A DNA stretch of 63,408 bases from an uncultured Rhodanobacteraceae bacterium. GTDB taxonomy: Bacteria > Pseudomonadota > Gammaproteobacteria > Xanthomonadales > SZUA-5. The stretch is taken from the NCBI GenBank assembly GCA_937928755.1, contig CALEZI010000119.1, positions 1 through 63,408 on the forward strand. The letters run 5' to 3'. Position 1 is the first letter of the stretch; every line of letters starts with the position of its first letter. The position numbers and the translations under genes are program-made. The notes below the pieces were generated by a model. The model saw nothing but the letters and a program-made list of their open reading frames with translations, did no database searches and was not told the DNA's origin. Below, piece by piece: positions 7,186 to 16,325 of the stretch.

Positions 7186-8292
7186 TCACTCCCGACTCAC
7201 CCGCAGCACCTTGCCCTTGGCGTCGTCGGTCAGTAGCCATAGCGCTCCGTCGGGTGCGACGCGCACGTCGCGCAGGCGCTCGCCGAGTTCGGCGAACAGC
7301 ACTTCGCCGTCGACCAACTTGCCGCCCTCGAGCCGCAGTCGCTGTGCACAGCGGCCGGCCAGCGCGGTGACGATGAAGTCGCCATCCCACTCGGGGAACA
7401 TCGTGCCACGGTAGATGACCATCCCGGACGGCGCGATCGATGGCGTCCACTGGTGCAGCGGCGAGACCATGCCCGGGCGCTCGCTGAACGGCGAAATCAC
7501 CGCGCCGGAGTAGTCGAGGCCGAAAGTGGCTACGGGCCAGCCGTAGTTGGCGCCGGGCGCGATGGCATTCAGCTCGTCGCCGCCGCGCGGACCGTGTTCG
7601 TGGGCATACAACAGACCCGCTTGCGCATCCCAAACGATGCCCTGCACGTTGCGATGGCCGTAGCTGTAGATCTCCGGCAGCGCGTCGTCGCGGCCGACAA
7701 AGGGATTGTCCGCCGGCAGCGAGCCGTCAGTGCGGATGCGCACGATCTTGCCGAGATGGCTGTCGAGGCGCTGCGCCTTTTCGCGATAGTCGAAGCCGTC
7801 GCCCAGACCAACCACAAGCGTGCCGTCCGCGAGGAAGGCCATGCGCCCGCCGAAATGCACCGGCGTGTCCTTGGCCGGCTTGGCGGTGAAGATCGGCGTG
7901 ACCTCGCTGAGCGCCGTTCCGTCGAAGTGCGCGCGCACCACGCGAGTTCGGTTGGCGCGCGAGCGTCCCTGGGCCAGCGACAGGTAAATGTTCTGGCTGC
8001 TGCCGAAGTCCGGATCGACCAGCACTTCGAACAAGCCGCCCTGGCCTTCGACGAAGGCGCGCGGCACGCCGGAGATCGGTTTTTCGACCAGCTTTCCATC
8101 CACGATCATGCGCAAGCGCCCGGCGCGCTCGGTGACCAGCGCACGACCATCGGGCAGAAAGGCCAGCGACCACGGAAAGGCCAATCCGGATGCGATGGTC
8201 TCGACCCGATAGGGCCGGGATTCCGCGGCGCCGAGCGGATATGCGCTGGCGAACAGCAGGCCCACCCAGATCATTGCTTGCGTGATGCGCAT
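7186..8292 (-). CDS. PQQ-dependent sugar dehydrogenase family protein (Asd/YliI type), secreted
   Basis: A 368-residue protein. The start at 8292 (MRITQAMIWVGLLFASAYPL) gives a clear signal peptide and is preceded by AGGAG at suitable spacing. Glucose/sorbosone dehydrogenase beta-propeller blocks are visible: GLAFPWSLAFLPDGRALVTE, QGGLFEVLVDPDF, FGGRMAFLADGTLVVGLGDG, YGHRNVQGIVWDAQAGLLYA, HEHGPRGGDELN and ATFGLDYSG. These are the landmarks of the soluble PQQ aldose dehydrogenases (PF07995). It oxidises aldose sugars in the periplasm if PQQ is supplied; no pqq genes are in the window. Confidence 0.93.
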   Translation of the reverse strand: MRITQAMIWVGLLFASAYPLGAAESRPYRVETIASGLAFPWSLAFLPDGRALVTERAGRLRMIVDGKLVEKPISGVPRAFVEGQGGLFEVLVDPDFGSSQNIYLSLAQGRSRANRTRVVRAHFDGTALSEVTPIFTAKPAKDTPVHFGGRMAFLADGTLVVGLGDGFDYREKAQRLDSHLGKIVRIRTDGSLPADNPFVGRDDALPEIYSYGHRNVQGIVWDAQAGLLYAHEHGPRGGDELNAIAPGANYGWPVATFGLDYSGAVISPFSERPGMVSPLHQWTPSIAPSGMVIYRGTMFPEWDGDFIVTALAGRCAQRLRLEGGKLVDGEVLFAELGERLRDVRVAPDGALWLLTDDAKGKVLRVSRE

Positions 8293-8419
8293 CGCCGACT
8301 CCTGAAATCGCAGCGCCGATGGTAGCGCGACCGCCGCATGCCCCGCGAACGGGTCGAATCGGTTCCCTCCGGTCCATACTCCCGATTCCGCCCGCACTAT
8401 CCGCCCCGAGGACTCCAGG

Positions 8420-8869
8420 ATGCGCCTGAAACGTTGGTCGATCGCCTCCGCTTACTGGCTGCTGGCGGTGCTGGCGACCACACTGGTTGGTTCGATCGTG
8501 CAGACGCAGTTCAACCTGGGCGCACTGGGCGCGCTGGGGCAGTCTGTCGACATCGGTTTGCGCCTGCAGACCACACTGCTCGACCTGGCACGCTTCGCGC
8601 CGCTGTTCGGCGCGATCGTCGGCGTCGGCTTCCTGATCGCGCTGCCGCTATCGTCGTGGCTGGCCCGGCGTGGGGCAGGGCGCGGCTGGTTGCATCCTCT
8701 GGCCGGTGCGGTGGCATTGCTGGTGGCGCTGCTGCTGATGCGCTGGCTGGTCGGACTGACGCCGATCGCTGCGGCGCGTGGACCTGTCGGCATGGCCGCC
8801 ATGGTGCTGACCGGCGCCTTCGGTGGCTGGGTGTGGGCGATTCTGCGCACCAGGAATCGAGCGGCGTAG
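8420..8869 (+). CDS. Hypothetical four-helix inner-membrane protein
   Basis: A 149-residue protein with four predicted membrane helices (about residues 10-28, 60-80, 90-110 and 120-142), starting MRLKRWSIASAYWLLAVLAT. The second extramembrane stretch is QTQFNLGALGALGQSVDIGL. I recognise no family. It is divergent from the sugar dehydrogenase gene, separated by 127 bases. AGGACTCCAGG precedes the ATG and gives a fair ribosome-binding site. Confidence 0.75.
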   Translation: MRLKRWSIASAYWLLAVLATTLVGSIVQTQFNLGALGALGQSVDIGLRLQTTLLDLARFAPLFGAIVGVGFLIALPLSSWLARRGAGRGWLHPLAGAVALLVALLLMRWLVGLTPIAAARGPVGMAAMVLTGAFGGWVWAILRTRNRAA

Positions 8870-9031
8870 CTCGGTGCAAACCGCCGCAGCAAAGTCAATG
8901 TCATGCGCAGGGCTACAAGCGGTGGATCCGACTTCGACGTGCGTTAATGTCGGATCGCCGCGCCGACCCCGTCCGTTGATCGCGATGCCCGCACGCGGCT
9001 TGATCCGACCCACCAAGCTCGGCCATCGTCG

Positions 9032-9108
9032 TTGTAGGAGCGACGTGAACGTCGCGACATCAAGGCGCGGTTGCTTCGCCGGTCGCGACGTGCACGTCGC
9101 TCCTACAA
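9032..9108. repeat. Palindromic intergenic element, GTAGGAGCGACGT family
   Basis: Left arm 9032-9058 (TTGTAGGAGCGACGTGAACG, then TCGCGAC) pairs with right arm 9082-9108, with one mismatch in 27. Each arm is itself partly palindromic (CGACGTgaACGTCG). The same element recurs at 26260-26325 and as a single arm at 63066-63090. It is a REP-like element typical of Xanthomonadales intergenic DNA. The 324-base gap 8870-9193 holds this repeat and nothing else I can identify. Confidence 0.9.
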
Positions 9109-9193
9109 CCCAAGGACCCGTTCCAGGGTAGCCGCATCGCCCGGATTGCGTTAGCTTGCGCGCATCCCCATCTCCTGAATCCGAGGTCCAGCC

Positions 9194-10492
9194 GTGGCCA
9201 AGTCCGTCGTCGTGCTCGGCGCCCAATGGGGCGACGAGGGCAAAGGCAAGATCGTCGACCTGTTGACGGAGCGCGTGCGCGCCGTGGCGCGCTTCCAGGG
9301 CGGCCACAATGCCGGCCATACGCTGATCGTCAACGGCAAGAAGACGGTTCTGCACCTGATCCCGTCGGGCATCCTGCGCGAGGGCATCGAATGCCTGATC
9401 GGCAACGGGGTGGTGCTCTCGCCGGATGCGCTGCGTACCGAGGTCGCTGAACTCGAAGCCACCGGCGTTGCCGTGCGCGAACGTTTGAAGATCAGCCCGG
9501 CAACGCCGCTGATCATGCCCTATCACGTGCAACTCGATCAGGCGCGCGAGCTGGCTTCGGGCAAGGCCAAGATCGGCACCACCGGACGTGGCATCGGTCC
9601 GGCCTACGAGGACAAGGCGGCGCGCCGTGGCATTCGCCTGTCCGACCTGTTCTATCCCGAGGAATACGCCGAGAAGCTGCGTGTGGTGATGGATTACCAC
9701 AACTTCGTGCTGACCCAGTACTGGAAGCTTCCGGCCTGCGATTATCAACAGGTGCTCGACGAATCGATGGCCTTCGCCGACTTCGTGCGCCCGATGATGG
9801 CCGACGTCGCCAGCATCCTGCACAAGATCCGCCGTCAGGGCGGCAAGATCCTGTTCGAAGGCGCCCAGGGCAGCTTGCTCGACATCGATCACGGCACCTA
9901 CCCGTATGTGACCTCGTCGAACACCACGGTCGGCGGCGCCTGCTCCGGCACCGGCGTCGGCGCGCGCGACCTCGACTACGTGCTCGGCATCATCAAGGCC
10001 TACGCCACGCGCGTCGGCGGCGGCCCGTTCCCGAGCGAACTCGACGACGCGGTGGGCCAGGGATTGCGCGATCGCGGCCAGGAATACGGCGCCACTACCG
10101 GACGCGCCCGTCGCTGCGGCTGGCTCGACGCCGTCGCGGTGCGCCGCACGGTGATGATCAACGGCATCAACGGGCTGTGCGTCACCAAGCTCGATGTGCT
10201 CGACGGCGAACCGGTCGTACGTGTGTGCGTGGGCTATCGCTATCGCGGCCAGGAAACCGATCAGGCGCCGCTGGATGCGGCCGGATGGCACGAATGCCAG
10301 CCGGTGTACCAGGACTTCGAAGGCTGGACCGAAACCACGCGCGGCGCCAAGCGCTTTTCGGACCTGCCGCGCAACGCCCAGCGTTATCTGGAGGGCGTGC
10401 AGGACCTGGTCGGCTGCCCGGTGGCGATGGTCTCGACCGGCCCTGATCGGCTGGAGAACATCGTGCTGCAGGATCCGTTTGCGGAGTATTGA
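9194..10492 (+). CDS. purA: Adenylosuccinate synthetase
   Basis: A 432-residue protein, the normal length. It has the GTP-binding block VVLGAQWGDEGKGKIVDLLT at residues 6-25, GGHNAGHTLIVNGKKTVLHL, the IMP-binding GTTGRGIGPAYEDKAAR and FEGAQGSLLDIDHGTYPYVT, and the C-terminal TTGRARRCGWLD and VSTGPDRLENI. It catalyses IMP + Asp + GTP to adenylosuccinate, the first committed step to AMP. In many gammaproteobacteria purA follows hflKC/hisZ; here it stands alone between repeats. A repeat B element begins 8 bases after the stop. Confidence 0.98.
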   Translation: MAKSVVVLGAQWGDEGKGKIVDLLTERVRAVARFQGGHNAGHTLIVNGKKTVLHLIPSGILREGIECLIGNGVVLSPDALRTEVAELEATGVAVRERLKISPATPLIMPYHVQLDQARELASGKAKIGTTGRGIGPAYEDKAARRGIRLSDLFYPEEYAEKLRVVMDYHNFVLTQYWKLPACDYQQVLDESMAFADFVRPMMADVASILHKIRRQGGKILFEGAQGSLLDIDHGTYPYVTSSNTTVGGACSGTGVGARDLDYVLGIIKAYATRVGGGPFPSELDDAVGQGLRDRGQEYGATTGRARRCGWLDAVAVRRTVMINGINGLCVTKLDVLDGEPVVRVCVGYRYRGQETDQAPLDAAGWHECQPVYQDFEGWTETTRGAKRFSDLPRNAQRYLEGVQDLVGCPVAMVSTGPDRLENIVLQDPFAEY

Positions 10493-10499
10493 GAGTTCT

Positions 10500-10723
10500 G
10501 GTCGCCCCTGTCGGTGCGCTTATTCGCGCATCAAACTGGCGGCGACCATGCGGACTGCCTTTTTGTCCGCAAAGGACGCAAAGGACGCAAAGAGAGCCAA
10601 GAACCAAAGTGTTGATGTTGTGCTGGCTTTGCGTCCTTTGCGGAAAAGCTCTTCTTTCAGCTGGCCGAAAAGGCCGCCTGAAAAATGTTTATATATCAAA
10701 TGCTTGCGTGATGTTTGGTGAGA
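10500..10723. repeat. Modular repeat, type B core (copy 1)
   Basis: The left module GTCGCCCCTGTCGGTGCGCT plus TATTCGCGCATCAAACT is shared with type A elements. The core is a long hairpin made of TCCGCAAAGGACGCAAAG (10566-10583 region) and its complement CTTTGCGTCCTTTGCGGA about 45 bases on. The right end is TGCTTGCGTGATGTTTGGTG. This copy has about 40 extra bases (GGCCGAAAAGGCCGCC region) before the right end. Other copies are at 39323-39519, 57203-57409, 59647-59810 and 59811-60016. Confidence 0.88.
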
Positions 10724-10725
10724 GC

Positions 10726-10760
10726 GGGAATCGGGAATCGGGAATCGGGAATCGGGAATC
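10726..10760. repeat. Five tandem copies of GGGAATC
   Basis: Five perfect 7-bp units start at 10726, 10733, 10740, 10747 and 10754, directly after the right end of the type B repeat. It is a simple-sequence tract that could vary in length by slippage; no gene starts close enough for this to be a phase-variation switch. Confidence 0.9.
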
Positions 10761-10783
10761 TGGGCGTCGCGGATCCATGCTCT

Positions 10784-10915
10784 GGTGGGTCCAGACTTGT
10801 CTGGACGCCTTTGGCTACTCTCGCTCCCGGAAGGTCCAGACTTGTCTGAACCCGTTTGACACGGACAAGCCGGACAACATCAATGCTGAAGCGTCCAGAC
10901 AAGTCTGGACCCACC
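10784..10915. repeat. Palindromic element, GTCCAGACTTGTCTGGAC family
   Basis: Arms 10784-10808 (GGTGGGTCCAGACTTGTCTG, then GACGC) and 10891-10915 are exact 25-bp inverted repeats. Each contains an inner palindrome, GTCCAGACttGTCTGGAC. A third, imperfect unit sits between at about 10833-10853. Relatives occur at 30148-30214, 16374-16400 (degenerate) and 63102-63125. Confidence 0.9.
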
Positions 10916-10925
10916 AAAGCAAAAG

Positions 10926-10952
10926 AAAAGGCTCGCAATCTGCGAGCCTTTT
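10926..10952 (-). terminator. Intrinsic terminator between purA and the autotransporter gene
   Basis: A 12-bp perfect stem (AAAAGGCTCGCA / TGCGAGCCTTTT) with the 3-base loop ATC. It lies 45 bases past the stop of the minus-strand autotransporter gene. T-rich flanks on both sides mean it could work for either strand. Confidence 0.85.
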
Positions 10953-10997
10953 CTGTCCTCGTGCAGCGTGACGCCGTGTCCAGCGTGACGTCGTTCC

Positions 10998-13900
10998 TCA
11001 GAACTCGAACCGCCCACCCAGATTCAGCGTGCTGCGATCGAGGTCGTCGTTGCCGAAGGTCGCGCGGTAGTACATGAACGCCTGTTTGCCGTTGCCCATC
11101 AGATAGACGAAGCCGAGGCCAGCGGTGCCATAACTGGAGTCGAGGCTCTCTTCCTGCAAGCGGAATATCTGACTGCTGCTGCCGTTCAGCAGTCGCGCCC
11201 GGGCTTCGGGATCGTCGCTGTTTTCGCCGTTCAGGCTGAGGTCGAACTGCGGCATCAGCACGCCGCTGCTCAGGCTGACTGCGCGCGCCACCTGGACGCC
11301 GAGGCCATATTGCAGGGTCGAGAAGCTCTGCTCGTCGTAGCCGACGTTGAACTCGTCTGCTCCGGACTCATCGAAGGCATCGATGTCGCTGCTGATGTAG
11401 CGCAGCCCGGCATTCGGCGTGACGCTCCAGGCGCCGTAGTTCAGGTGGTAGCCGATCGAGGTCGCCAGGGTGAACTGGGTGCCATCGGTTGCGCCGACGG
11501 CAGTCTCGTCGAATGCGGCGCCCGCGAATGCGACTGAGTTGGTGCGGAACTGGATTCGGCGCGTCTGGTCGAGGTCGACGCGGCCAAACGTCAGGCGCGA
11601 ATCCACGTACAGTCGATCATTGGCGTAGAACGAGCCGTAGCCGGTAAACAGCAGACTCTTGGCGTCGAGCGTGCTGCCGCCGCTCAGGTCGGATGAAAGG
11701 TCGGAGTAGCCAAGGGCGCCGCCGACCACGGCGCGTGGGCTCAGCCGATAGTCGACACCCGCGGTAACGCCGATCGAATCGTAATCGACGCCGACCCGTC
11801 CATCGTCGATGTTCTGGTTCTGCTCGCCGCGGGTGATGTTGCCGTTGATGAAGAAGCCCCACGGACTGACCAGCCCATAATCCTCGCCGAAGCCGAGTGC
11901 GTTCTGCAGCGCTTCGCCGACCAGCGCCAGCGGGATCGATTGCCCGTTCTGGTTCACCGTCAGACCCGCCATGCTGAAGCCACCGCCGCCGCGACGCAGT
12001 TCGTTGAGGCGCGAGTCGACATTGAAGAACTGGGTGGCGCCAATTTCGTTCAGCACCCGGGTCTGAGCCAGAACTTCGTCGGGCGCGATCGCGCGCAGTG
12101 CCTGGGTGACTTCGCTGGTGCGGCCCTGATCGGCGGAATCGATGATGGCGCGGCAGGCATCGGCGAGCGCACTGCTCGGAATCGCGCACTCGCTGGCGAC
12201 CACCGGCAAAGCGGCTTGCGAAGCCGGATCGACGGCGGCGTCGTCGAGCAAAGCCAACAGGTCGTCCGCCGTGCGATTGCTGATCTGCGTCGTTTGCGTC
12301 GAGCGGTTGTTGGCTGGATTGCGGTCCGTGCTGGAGGAACTGACCACGCCTTCGTTGCTGATGGATTGTGCGGTGGTCGGCGCGCGCACCGCTATGGTCA
12401 CCGCGGCCGTTGCGCCCGCTGCCAGCGTTCCGGCCAGGTCGCAACTCACATTCTGGCCGCTGCGCGTGCAGGTGAAGCCGGCGCCGCTCGCGCTGACGAA
12501 GGTCAGCGCCGACGGCAGTGCATCGGTGACGCGCACGCCAGTGGCTGCTTCCGGACCGGCGTTGCTCACTGTCAGCGTGTAGTTGTACTGCGCGGCAGCG
12601 GTGACTGGATCGGCGCTGTCGGTCTTGACGATGGCCAGATCGGCGCCGCCGGATTGGTAAGCGACGGTTACGCGGGCCGTGTTGTTTTCGGTCGCCGGAT
12701 CGGCCACCGGCGAAGTCACCGAGAACGTGGCGTCGGCAGTCGCCGTGGCGCCGGGTCGGATTGTCGTCTGCACGCGGATTTCGCTTGCCGCATTGACTGC
12801 CAGACCCGGCCGAGTGCATTGCACCTGCTGGCTGACGACATTGCAGGTCCAGCCGTTGCCGGTAGCGCCGGAAATGGCAAATGCGGCCGACAGCGTGCCG
12901 CTGACGGTGGTCGTCGTGGCCGCATCCGGCCCGAGGTTGTTGACGCCGACCAGCAACTCGACTCCCTGGCCGGTGATCGCCGAAGCCGGCACCGCCTGGG
13001 CGCTGATCGCGAGATCGGCACTCGGCGGTGGCGGCGGCACGTCATCGTTCACGGCGGTGGTTTCGGTATCGCTGTTGTTGTTCGAGTTGACGTCGACGTC
13101 GGCTGAACTGACGTTGGCGGTATTGCTGAGCGCGGTTGCCTGCGCGGGCGCGCGCACCTGCAGTTCGATGGTCGATGCCGCACCCGCAGCGAACGCGCCG
13201 GCAAAGCTGCAACTGACCGTTGCGCTGCCGGAACAAGACCAGCCTGCGCCGCTGGCAGCGACCAGGGTGACTCCGGCCGGCAGCGTGTCGCTGACCACCA
13301 CGCCGGTGGCAGCGTGCTCGCCAATGTTGGCGACATCGAGGAAATAGGAGAAGCTGCTGTTGATCGCCACCGGGTCGGCGCTGTCGCGCTTGTTGATGCT
13401 GAGGTCGACGACATTGGCCGGCGGCGCCACGACTTCGACCGAAACGCTCGCCACGATCGGCGTCGAGGTCGATTGCGAAGTCAGTCGCGCCGAATTCACG
13501 ATGGTGCGCGGCGACCCTGGCGCGCGCACACTGATCTGAAAGCTGGAACTTGATCCCTGCACCAGGGAACCGCGGCGGCAGTCCACTGCGTTTCCGATCA
13601 CGCTGCAGTTCCAGCCCGAGCCCGATGCCGACAACACGGTCAGTGTCGACGGCACGTCGTCGATGACGACCAGGCCGGATTCGCCTGAGCTGCCGAGATT
13701 AGAGACCTCGATGGTGTAGCTGAATTCGCTGTTGGCGACCACTTGCGCGGCGCTGACGCTCTTGCTGAGGCGCAACTGTGCCGGCTGCGAGCCAGCGGCC
13801 ACCTGCAGTTGCCAACTGCGCTGGAACACGTTTCCATCCGGCGACAGCGGAATGCCGCCGCGCACCTCCTGGCAGGTCAGGGTTGCCGTGACCTGAGTCG

Positions 13901-14645
13901 GTCGCACCAGGGCGCTCAAATTGAGGTTCTGCGGCGTGGTTGTTGCGCCGACGAAGGTCAACGTGGTCTGGAAGCCCGAGAAGGTGCCCGGCACGGTCTC
14001 GCCGCTGAGCGTGCAATCCTGCAGACGGGTGGTGACCGACGAGCCGCTGCCGGCACTGCCGCCGCTCGGCGTCGCTCGAATCTGCGCCGTGGCGGTAGTG
14101 CCGACCAGGCCTCCGGCCGGCGAGAAATTGACGGTCGAACCCGGCGGCGGCGCGAAGCTCAGCGACGGTGGCACCGGCTGCGTTCCGGCAGGGCAGGTGA
14201 CCGGCCAGTTGCGCGTGGGTCCAGTGCTGCCGCCCGGCGATTCGGCGCAGATCAGCGTCGCGTTGCGCGCTGCGCTGCCCGAAGTGCAGGTCAGCCCGAG
14301 GCTGCCCGGCGCCGAAGTCGGACTGAAGGTCTGCGATGCCGGCATGACGCTGAACGCGCTGGCATCGACACCGGTGAACGAGCAGTTGAGTCCCACCATG
14401 GAGAAACTGCCGCTGCCCATGCCGCCGCTCGGGATGACCGAGATCTGTCCTGAGCCAGTGCTGCCAATCAAGGTCACGCCGCTGAGGTTGATCTGCGTGC
14501 CCGCAGTGGGCGCGTAGCTTAGCGTGGGCGGAAACACGTTGCCGTCGACCTGCGCGACTGCCGCCGCACCGAAGGCCAGTGCGGATGCTGCAAACAGTGA
14601 CCGCAGCGGGAGCAACAGGCGTGAAGACGAGACTGAGCGTTGCAT
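10998..14645 (-). CDS. Large DUF11-repeat autotransporter adhesin
   Basis: A 1215-residue protein starting MQRSVSSSRLLLPLRSLFAA, with a signal peptide ending near AAVAQ. Residues from about 39 and 161 begin two copies of an approximately 120-residue repeat (PPTLSYAPTAG..., PPSLSFAPPPG...). Residues from about 290 to 790 hold four DUF11 domains, each with a strand such as DLSINKRDSADPVAINSSFS and VVVSDTLPAGVTLVAASGAG. Residues from about 905 to the end are an autotransporter beta-barrel (GFFINGNITRG, AGVDYRLSPRAVVGGALGYS) ending in the outer-membrane signature LNLGGRFEF. It is probably a surface adhesin exported by the type V route. GGAGAG precedes the start; longer upstream in-frame ATGs lack a signal peptide. 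Confidence 0.9.
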   Translation of the reverse strand: MQRSVSSSRLLLPLRSLFAASALAFGAAAVAQVDGNVFPPTLSYAPTAGTQINLSGVTLIGSTGSGQISVIPSGGMGSGSFSMVGLNCSFTGVDASAFSVMPASQTFSPTSAPGSLGLTCTSGSAARNATLICAESPGGSTGPTRNWPVTCPAGTQPVPPSLSFAPPPGSTVNFSPAGGLVGTTATAQIRATPSGGSAGSGSSVTTRLQDCTLSGETVPGTFSGFQTTLTFVGATTTPQNLNLSALVRPTQVTATLTCQEVRGGIPLSPDGNVFQRSWQLQVAAGSQPAQLRLSKSVSAAQVVANSEFSYTIEVSNLGSSGESGLVVIDDVPSTLTVLSASGSGWNCSVIGNAVDCRRGSLVQGSSSSFQISVRAPGSPRTIVNSARLTSQSTSTPIVASVSVEVVAPPANVVDLSINKRDSADPVAINSSFSYFLDVANIGEHAATGVVVSDTLPAGVTLVAASGAGWSCSGSATVSCSFAGAFAAGAASTIELQVRAPAQATALSNTANVSSADVDVNSNNNSDTETTAVNDDVPPPPPSADLAISAQAVPASAITGQGVELLVGVNNLGPDAATTTTVSGTLSAAFAISGATGNGWTCNVVSQQVQCTRPGLAVNAASEIRVQTTIRPGATATADATFSVTSPVADPATENNTARVTVAYQSGGADLAIVKTDSADPVTAAAQYNYTLTVSNAGPEAATGVRVTDALPSALTFVSASGAGFTCTRSGQNVSCDLAGTLAAGATAAVTIAVRAPTTAQSISNEGVVSSSSTDRNPANNRSTQTTQISNRTADDLLALLDDAAVDPASQAALPVVASECAIPSSALADACRAIIDSADQGRTSEVTQALRAIAPDEVLAQTRVLNEIGATQFFNVDSRLNELRRGGGGFSMAGLTVNQNGQSIPLALVGEALQNALGFGEDYGLVSPWGFFINGNITRGEQNQNIDDGRVGVDYDSIGVTAGVDYRLSPRAVVGGALGYSDLSSDLSGGSTLDAKSLLFTGYGSFYANDRLYVDSRLTFGRVDLDQTRRIQFRTNSVAFAGAAFDETAVGATDGTQFTLATSIGYHLNYGAWSVTPNAGLRYISSDIDAFDESGADEFNVGYDEQSFSTLQYGLGVQVARAVSLSSGVLMPQFDLSLNGENSDDPEARARLLNGSSSQIFRLQEESLDSSYGTAGLGFVYLMGNGKQAFMYYRATFGNDDLDRSTLNLGGRFEF

Positions 14646-14812
14646 CGTTCGGCTCTCCAGGATCGGGCCGTTTTCCGGCAAGTTGCCGAACATTGTAACG
14701 CCAATCTCTGAAAAACAGGGCCTTAGCAATCCTTCTTAATCAATAATCTCGCGATTGGTCGAGCTCCGTCACACATTGCACCGAGCGCTGAGGTCAGGTG
14801 GCGCGAACAGAA

Positions 14813-15664
14813 TCACGCCGCGCTCATGCGTTCGCCCATGCGCACGCGAGCGTCGGTGGCCAGCGCGGTGTCCCAGTGCGGGAAGTTGGCGCCGGACAAC
14901 ACGATCACCGTGGAACCCATATTGAAGCGTCCAATTTCGGCACCGGCGATGAAGCTCGGCGCACTGCTGCCGCTGTATTCGCGAACCCTGACCTGATCGG
15001 CATAGGGGGGCGTGACTTCGCCGTCGAACACGGTCTCGATGCTGGAGACGAAGATCGCGCCGACCAGCACCACCGCCAGCGGGCCGCACTCGGTGTCGAA
15101 GATCAATGCCAGACGTTCGTTTCGCGCGAACAAGCGCGGAATCGACTCAGTCGTCCAGGGCGCCACGCTGAACAGGCGACCCGGTACATGAATGGCTCGC
15201 GCCAGGCGCCCGGCGCATGGCATGTGCACGCGGTGATAGTCGCGCGGCGACAGATAGATGGTGGCGAAGCCGCCGCCGTCGAATGGCAAGGCGTCGACGT
15301 CGCGCCCGCCGAGCAGTTCGCTCACGCTGTAGTCCATGCCCTTGGCCTGCACGATGCGCCCCGCCGAGATCGTGCCGATCTGCGAGATGCAGCCGTCCGC
15401 AGGCGATACCAGCCCGACGTCGGCAATCGGGCGCGCGTCGGGCTTCAGCGCGCGCGTGAAGAAGGCATTGAAGTTCCGGTAGGACTCCAGGTCGGGATTC
15501 AGCGCGTCGGCCATGTCGATGCGGTAAGCGCGCTTCAGCTGGCTGATCAGCAGGCGCTTCCACGGCCGCCAGGTCCAGCGCATGGCGTAATAGACGATGC
15601 GCGACAGCAACTGGTGCGGCAGCAGCAACTGCAGGGCTACGCCCAGATCGCGTTTGATCGACAT
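14813..15664 (-). CDS. psd: Phosphatidylserine decarboxylase proenzyme
   Basis: A 283-residue protein, the usual bacterial length. It has YRNFNAFFTRALKPDARPI, the proton-relay DYHRVHMPCAGRL, and near the C terminus FNMGSTVIVLSGAN. The self-cleavage site Gly-Ser is intact, but the usual LGST reads MGST. The pyruvoyl enzyme makes phosphatidylethanolamine at the inner membrane. The start at 15664 (MSIKRDLGVALQLLLPHQLL) lies 4 bases downstream of the Sco1-like gene's stop, so the two are probably co-transcribed. Confidence 0.95.
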   Translation of the reverse strand: MSIKRDLGVALQLLLPHQLLSRIVYYAMRWTWRPWKRLLISQLKRAYRIDMADALNPDLESYRNFNAFFTRALKPDARPIADVGLVSPADGCISQIGTISAGRIVQAKGMDYSVSELLGGRDVDALPFDGGGFATIYLSPRDYHRVHMPCAGRLARAIHVPGRLFSVAPWTTESIPRLFARNERLALIFDTECGPLAVVLVGAIFVSSIETVFDGEVTPPYADQVRVREYSGSSAPSFIAGAEIGRFNMGSTVIVLSGANFPHWDTALATDARVRMGERMSAA

Positions 15665-15668
15665 TCGT

Positions 15669-16325
15669 TCAGCCGCCTTCGTCCATGAGGGTGATGAGAT
15701 CCGCCGCAATGGTCTCGGCGCGCTGCGGCGGCCGCATCAGGCCGGCCAGCCGGCCTTGCGGATCGATGATCAGCAACGAGGCGCTGTGATCGATCGTGTA
15801 GTCGAGCGGCCCAGGCCCGTTCGGCACTTTCATGAACATCACCCCGAGCGCCTGGGTGAGCGCCAGCAGCGCCTCCGGCGTCCCGGTGGATGCCTCGAAG
15901 TCAGGGTCGAAGTAGGCGACGTACTTACCGAGTAGCTCCGGCGCGTCGCGCTCCGGATCGACCGACACGAAGCTGACCGCGAAATCGAGATCCGCGCGCT
16001 GAGCGCGCAGTTGCGAGCGCGCGGCTTTTGCCGTGGCCAATGCAGTCGGGCAGACATCCGGGCAGTTGGCGAAACCGAAAAACACCAGGCGCCAGCGGCC
16101 GCGCCAGCCGGTTTCGGTCAGAGCGCTGCCGTCGCTGCGCGTCAGTGCGAACTGCGGCAAGGGTTTCGGCTGCGGGTACAGCAGCGAGCCCTGTAGCTGT
16201 CGCGGCATTGTTTCGCCGTCCGGCCGATAGTCGAAGATGCGCTGGCTGGCGATGAAGCCGGCAATGCCGGCGATCGCGGCAAGCGCGACGATGATCCACG
16301 GAAGGCGGCGTTCGAGATTGTTCAT
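15669..16325 (-). CDS. Sco1/SenC-family copper chaperone
   Basis: A 218-residue protein. It begins MNNLERRLPWIIVALAAIAG, an N-terminal membrane anchor. A thioredoxin fold follows with FFGFANCPDVCPTALATAKA: the copper-binding CPDVC pair near residue 100 and the ligand His in DYTIDHSASLLIID. It also has SFVSVDPERDAPELL. This is the Sco1 signature; it delivers copper or maintains thiols for cytochrome c oxidase CuA. The start at 16325 is preferred to 16454 because the anchor then begins at the N terminus. It is divergent from prmB. Confidence 0.93.
   Translation of the reverse strand: MNNLERRLPWIIVALAAIAGIAGFIASQRIFDYRPDGETMPRQLQGSLLYPQPKPLPQFALTRSDGSALTETGWRGRWRLVFFGFANCPDVCPTALATAKAARSQLRAQRADLDFAVSFVSVDPERDAPELLGKYVAYFDPDFEASTGTPEALLALTQALGVMFMKVPNGPGPLDYTIDHSASLLIIDPQGRLAGLMRPPQRAETIAADLITLMDEGG

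Noticed and set aside
8648..10291. Long minus-strand reading frame (547 aa) opposite purA
   Set aside because: It is an antisense shadow of purA: rich in Ala/His/Gln/Asp, no domain signature, and purA is certain on the plus strand.
10726..10760. GGGAATC tract as a phase-variation switch
   Set aside because: It lies in a non-coding stretch between two gene 3' ends, with no start codon or promoter affected.
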